Source of the DNA: Clostridia bacterium
Lineage (GTDB): Bacteria; Bacillota; Clostridia; Oscillospirales; CAG-272
Length of the DNA stretch: 64,000 bases
Assembly: GCA_017465885.1 (NCBI GenBank)
Contig: JAFTVG010000015.1
Span: 1-64,000 of the forward strand
Reading direction: 5' to 3'
Shown here: piece after piece, positions 63,208 through 64,000 of the stretch
Layout of the letters: each line of letters opens with the position of its first letter
Position numbering within the stretch: the stretch's first letter is position 1
Program-made: the position numbers and the translations under genes
Notes under the pieces: model-generated
The model's database searches: none
Seen by the model: only the letters and a program-made list of their open reading frames with translations
Told to the model about the DNA's origin: nothing

Positions 63208-64000
63208 TTATTTTTTGGAGGACATCTGCCGTTGCGCCATTACAAGACCGTAGTAGATGCCGTTCTTGTTTTGCATCAGCTCCTCGTGGGTACCCTGCTC
63301 GGCAATGCCGTGATCGTCAAGGACGATGAGTCTGGTGGCGTTTCTAAGGGTAGAGAGTCTGTGAGCAATAGCAAGGGTGGTGCGTCCTGCGATCAGCTTT
63401 TGCAGGGCGTCCTGAATCTGCTTTTCGGTCTCGGTGTCAAGGGCGGAGGTCGCCTCGTCAAGGATGAGGATCTTGGGGTCAAGAAGGATGGCGCGGGCAA
63501 TGGCAATGCGTTGCCGCTCGCCTCCCGAAAGGGTGAAGCCCTTCTCACCAACGTAGGTGTCGTAGCCGTCCTTTTGCCGCATAATGAATTCGTGCGCTCC
63601 CGCCACCTTGGCGGCGGCAATGACCTCTTCAGCTGTGGCGTTGGGCTTGGCGTAGGCGATATTGTCCTTAATGGTGCCCGCAAAGAGGAAGGTTTCCTGC
63701 AGTACGGCACCCACCCCTGCCCGCAGGGTGTCGGGAGAAAGATCCTTGATGTCCACACCGTCAAGAAGCACCTGCCCCTCTTCGGTATCGTAAAGGCGCA
63801 TCACCAGATTGATCAGCGTGCTTTTGCCCACCCCCGATCTGCCCACGATCCCGATCATTTCGCCGGGGTGTATCTCAAGATCCACGTGCTTCAAAACGGG
63901 CTTGCCCACCTCGTAGCCGAAGGAAACGTCCTTAAAGGTCACGTGCCCCTCAAGCATTCTGCTCTCGGCATCCTTTTTGTGGGGCAGGATATCGTCGTCC
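63208..64000 (-). CDS. ABC exporter, nucleotide-binding domain (partial)
   Basis: The 3' part of an MsbA/LmrA-type half-transporter; the frame is open to the window edge, so the membrane domain lies outside. Visible are Walker A VGRSGVGKST, the Q-loop LQETFLF, signature LSGGERQR, Walker B ILILDEATSALD and the H-loop AHRLS. The last residues are QRQMSSKK. The apparent ATG at 63957 is internal: the linker DDDILPHKKDAESR precedes it in frame. Probably a multidrug or lipid exporter; the substrate is unknown. Confidence 0.93.
   Translation of the reverse strand, partial: DDDILPHKKDAESRMLEGHVTFKDVSFGYEVGKPVLKHVDLEIHPGEMIGIVGRSGVGKSTLINLVMRLYDTEEGQVLLDGVDIKDLSPDTLRAGVGAVLQETFLFAGTIKDNIAYAKPNATAEEVIAAAKVAGAHEFIMRQKDGYDTYVGEKGFTLSGGERQRIAIARAILLDPKILILDEATSALDTETEKQIQDALQKLIAGRTTLAIAHRLSTLRNATRLIVLDDHGIAEQGTHEELMQNKNGIYYGLVMAQRQMSSKK

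Overview
The window looks like a chromosomal segment of a spore-forming, Gram-positive member of the Clostridia, probably an uncultured gut Oscillospiraceae-type lineage. The support is an alpha/beta-type small acid-soluble spore protein gene, a dgt-dnaG-rpoD block, an rplS-rpmE pair, an SRP RNA next to dnaX-ybaB-recR, strong Shine-Dalgarno sites with several TTG/GTG starts, and sigma-A promoters with 17-bp spacers. Genus and species cannot be told from sequence alone. Core genes are GC-rich; the accessory regions are clearly AT-richer.

Layout. 1-3907: the 3' end of a 23S rRNA, ligA, obgE and tRNA-Leu(CAG). 3908 to about 24182: a composite accessory island that starts just after the tRNA-Leu terminator and ends in the first codons of an XRE-family gene, which has lost its start. 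From left to right it carries a broken tnpV with a DUF6809-like gene; an excisionase-like HTH protein; a SAM-I-clan-like RNA leader with a terminator/antiterminator switch; two small unknown proteins; mcrB and mcrC; a pentapeptide-repeat protein fused to a K+-channel-type pore; a HEPN-motif protein resembling ApeA; a two-gene unit of a PLD-like protein and a helical partner; a LexA-like autorepressor followed by an array of seven hairpins, a small protein, a SWIM zinc-finger protein and a C15-peptidase-like protein; a large serine recombinase with an in-frame stop; two hairpin arrays; mobile-element small genes; and two ABC transporter cassettes. 24183-41440: housekeeping and metabolic genes (murK-murQ, citrate synthase, ClC antiporter, rplS, rpmE, hflX, yigZ, dgt, dnaG, rpoD). 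41487-50304: an orphan solute-binding lipoprotein, SRP RNA, dnaX, ybaB, recR, membrane proteins, a VanW protein and a spore protein. 50379-58657: a complete arginine operon argG-H-C-J-B-D-F behind five helically phased ArgR-type half-sites. 58661-64000: a BlaR1/BlaI-type regulator pair with textbook operators, a ferredoxin-thioredoxin-reductase-like protein with thioredoxin, a cargo-bearing hairpin element, and the end of an ABC exporter gene.

How the parts work together. The island combines modification-dependent restriction (McrBC), two further candidate defence modules, an SOS-type repressor module and recombination genes, as expected for an integrated mobile defence island that has been rearranged. 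The arginine cluster encodes synthesis from glutamate to citrulline and on to arginine, recycling the acetyl group through ArgJ.

The most unusual feature is a recurring class of non-coding element: strings of tiny hairpins separated by 8-9 nt linkers, in which the linkers of the first half are the reverse complement of those in the second half. Three linker types occur in four places here. The two copies at 31.4 kb and 62.3 kb each lie inside the loop of a perfect 15-16 bp inverted repeat that looks like the split bidirectional terminator of two convergent genes, and one copy carries its own promoter-gene-terminator cargo.
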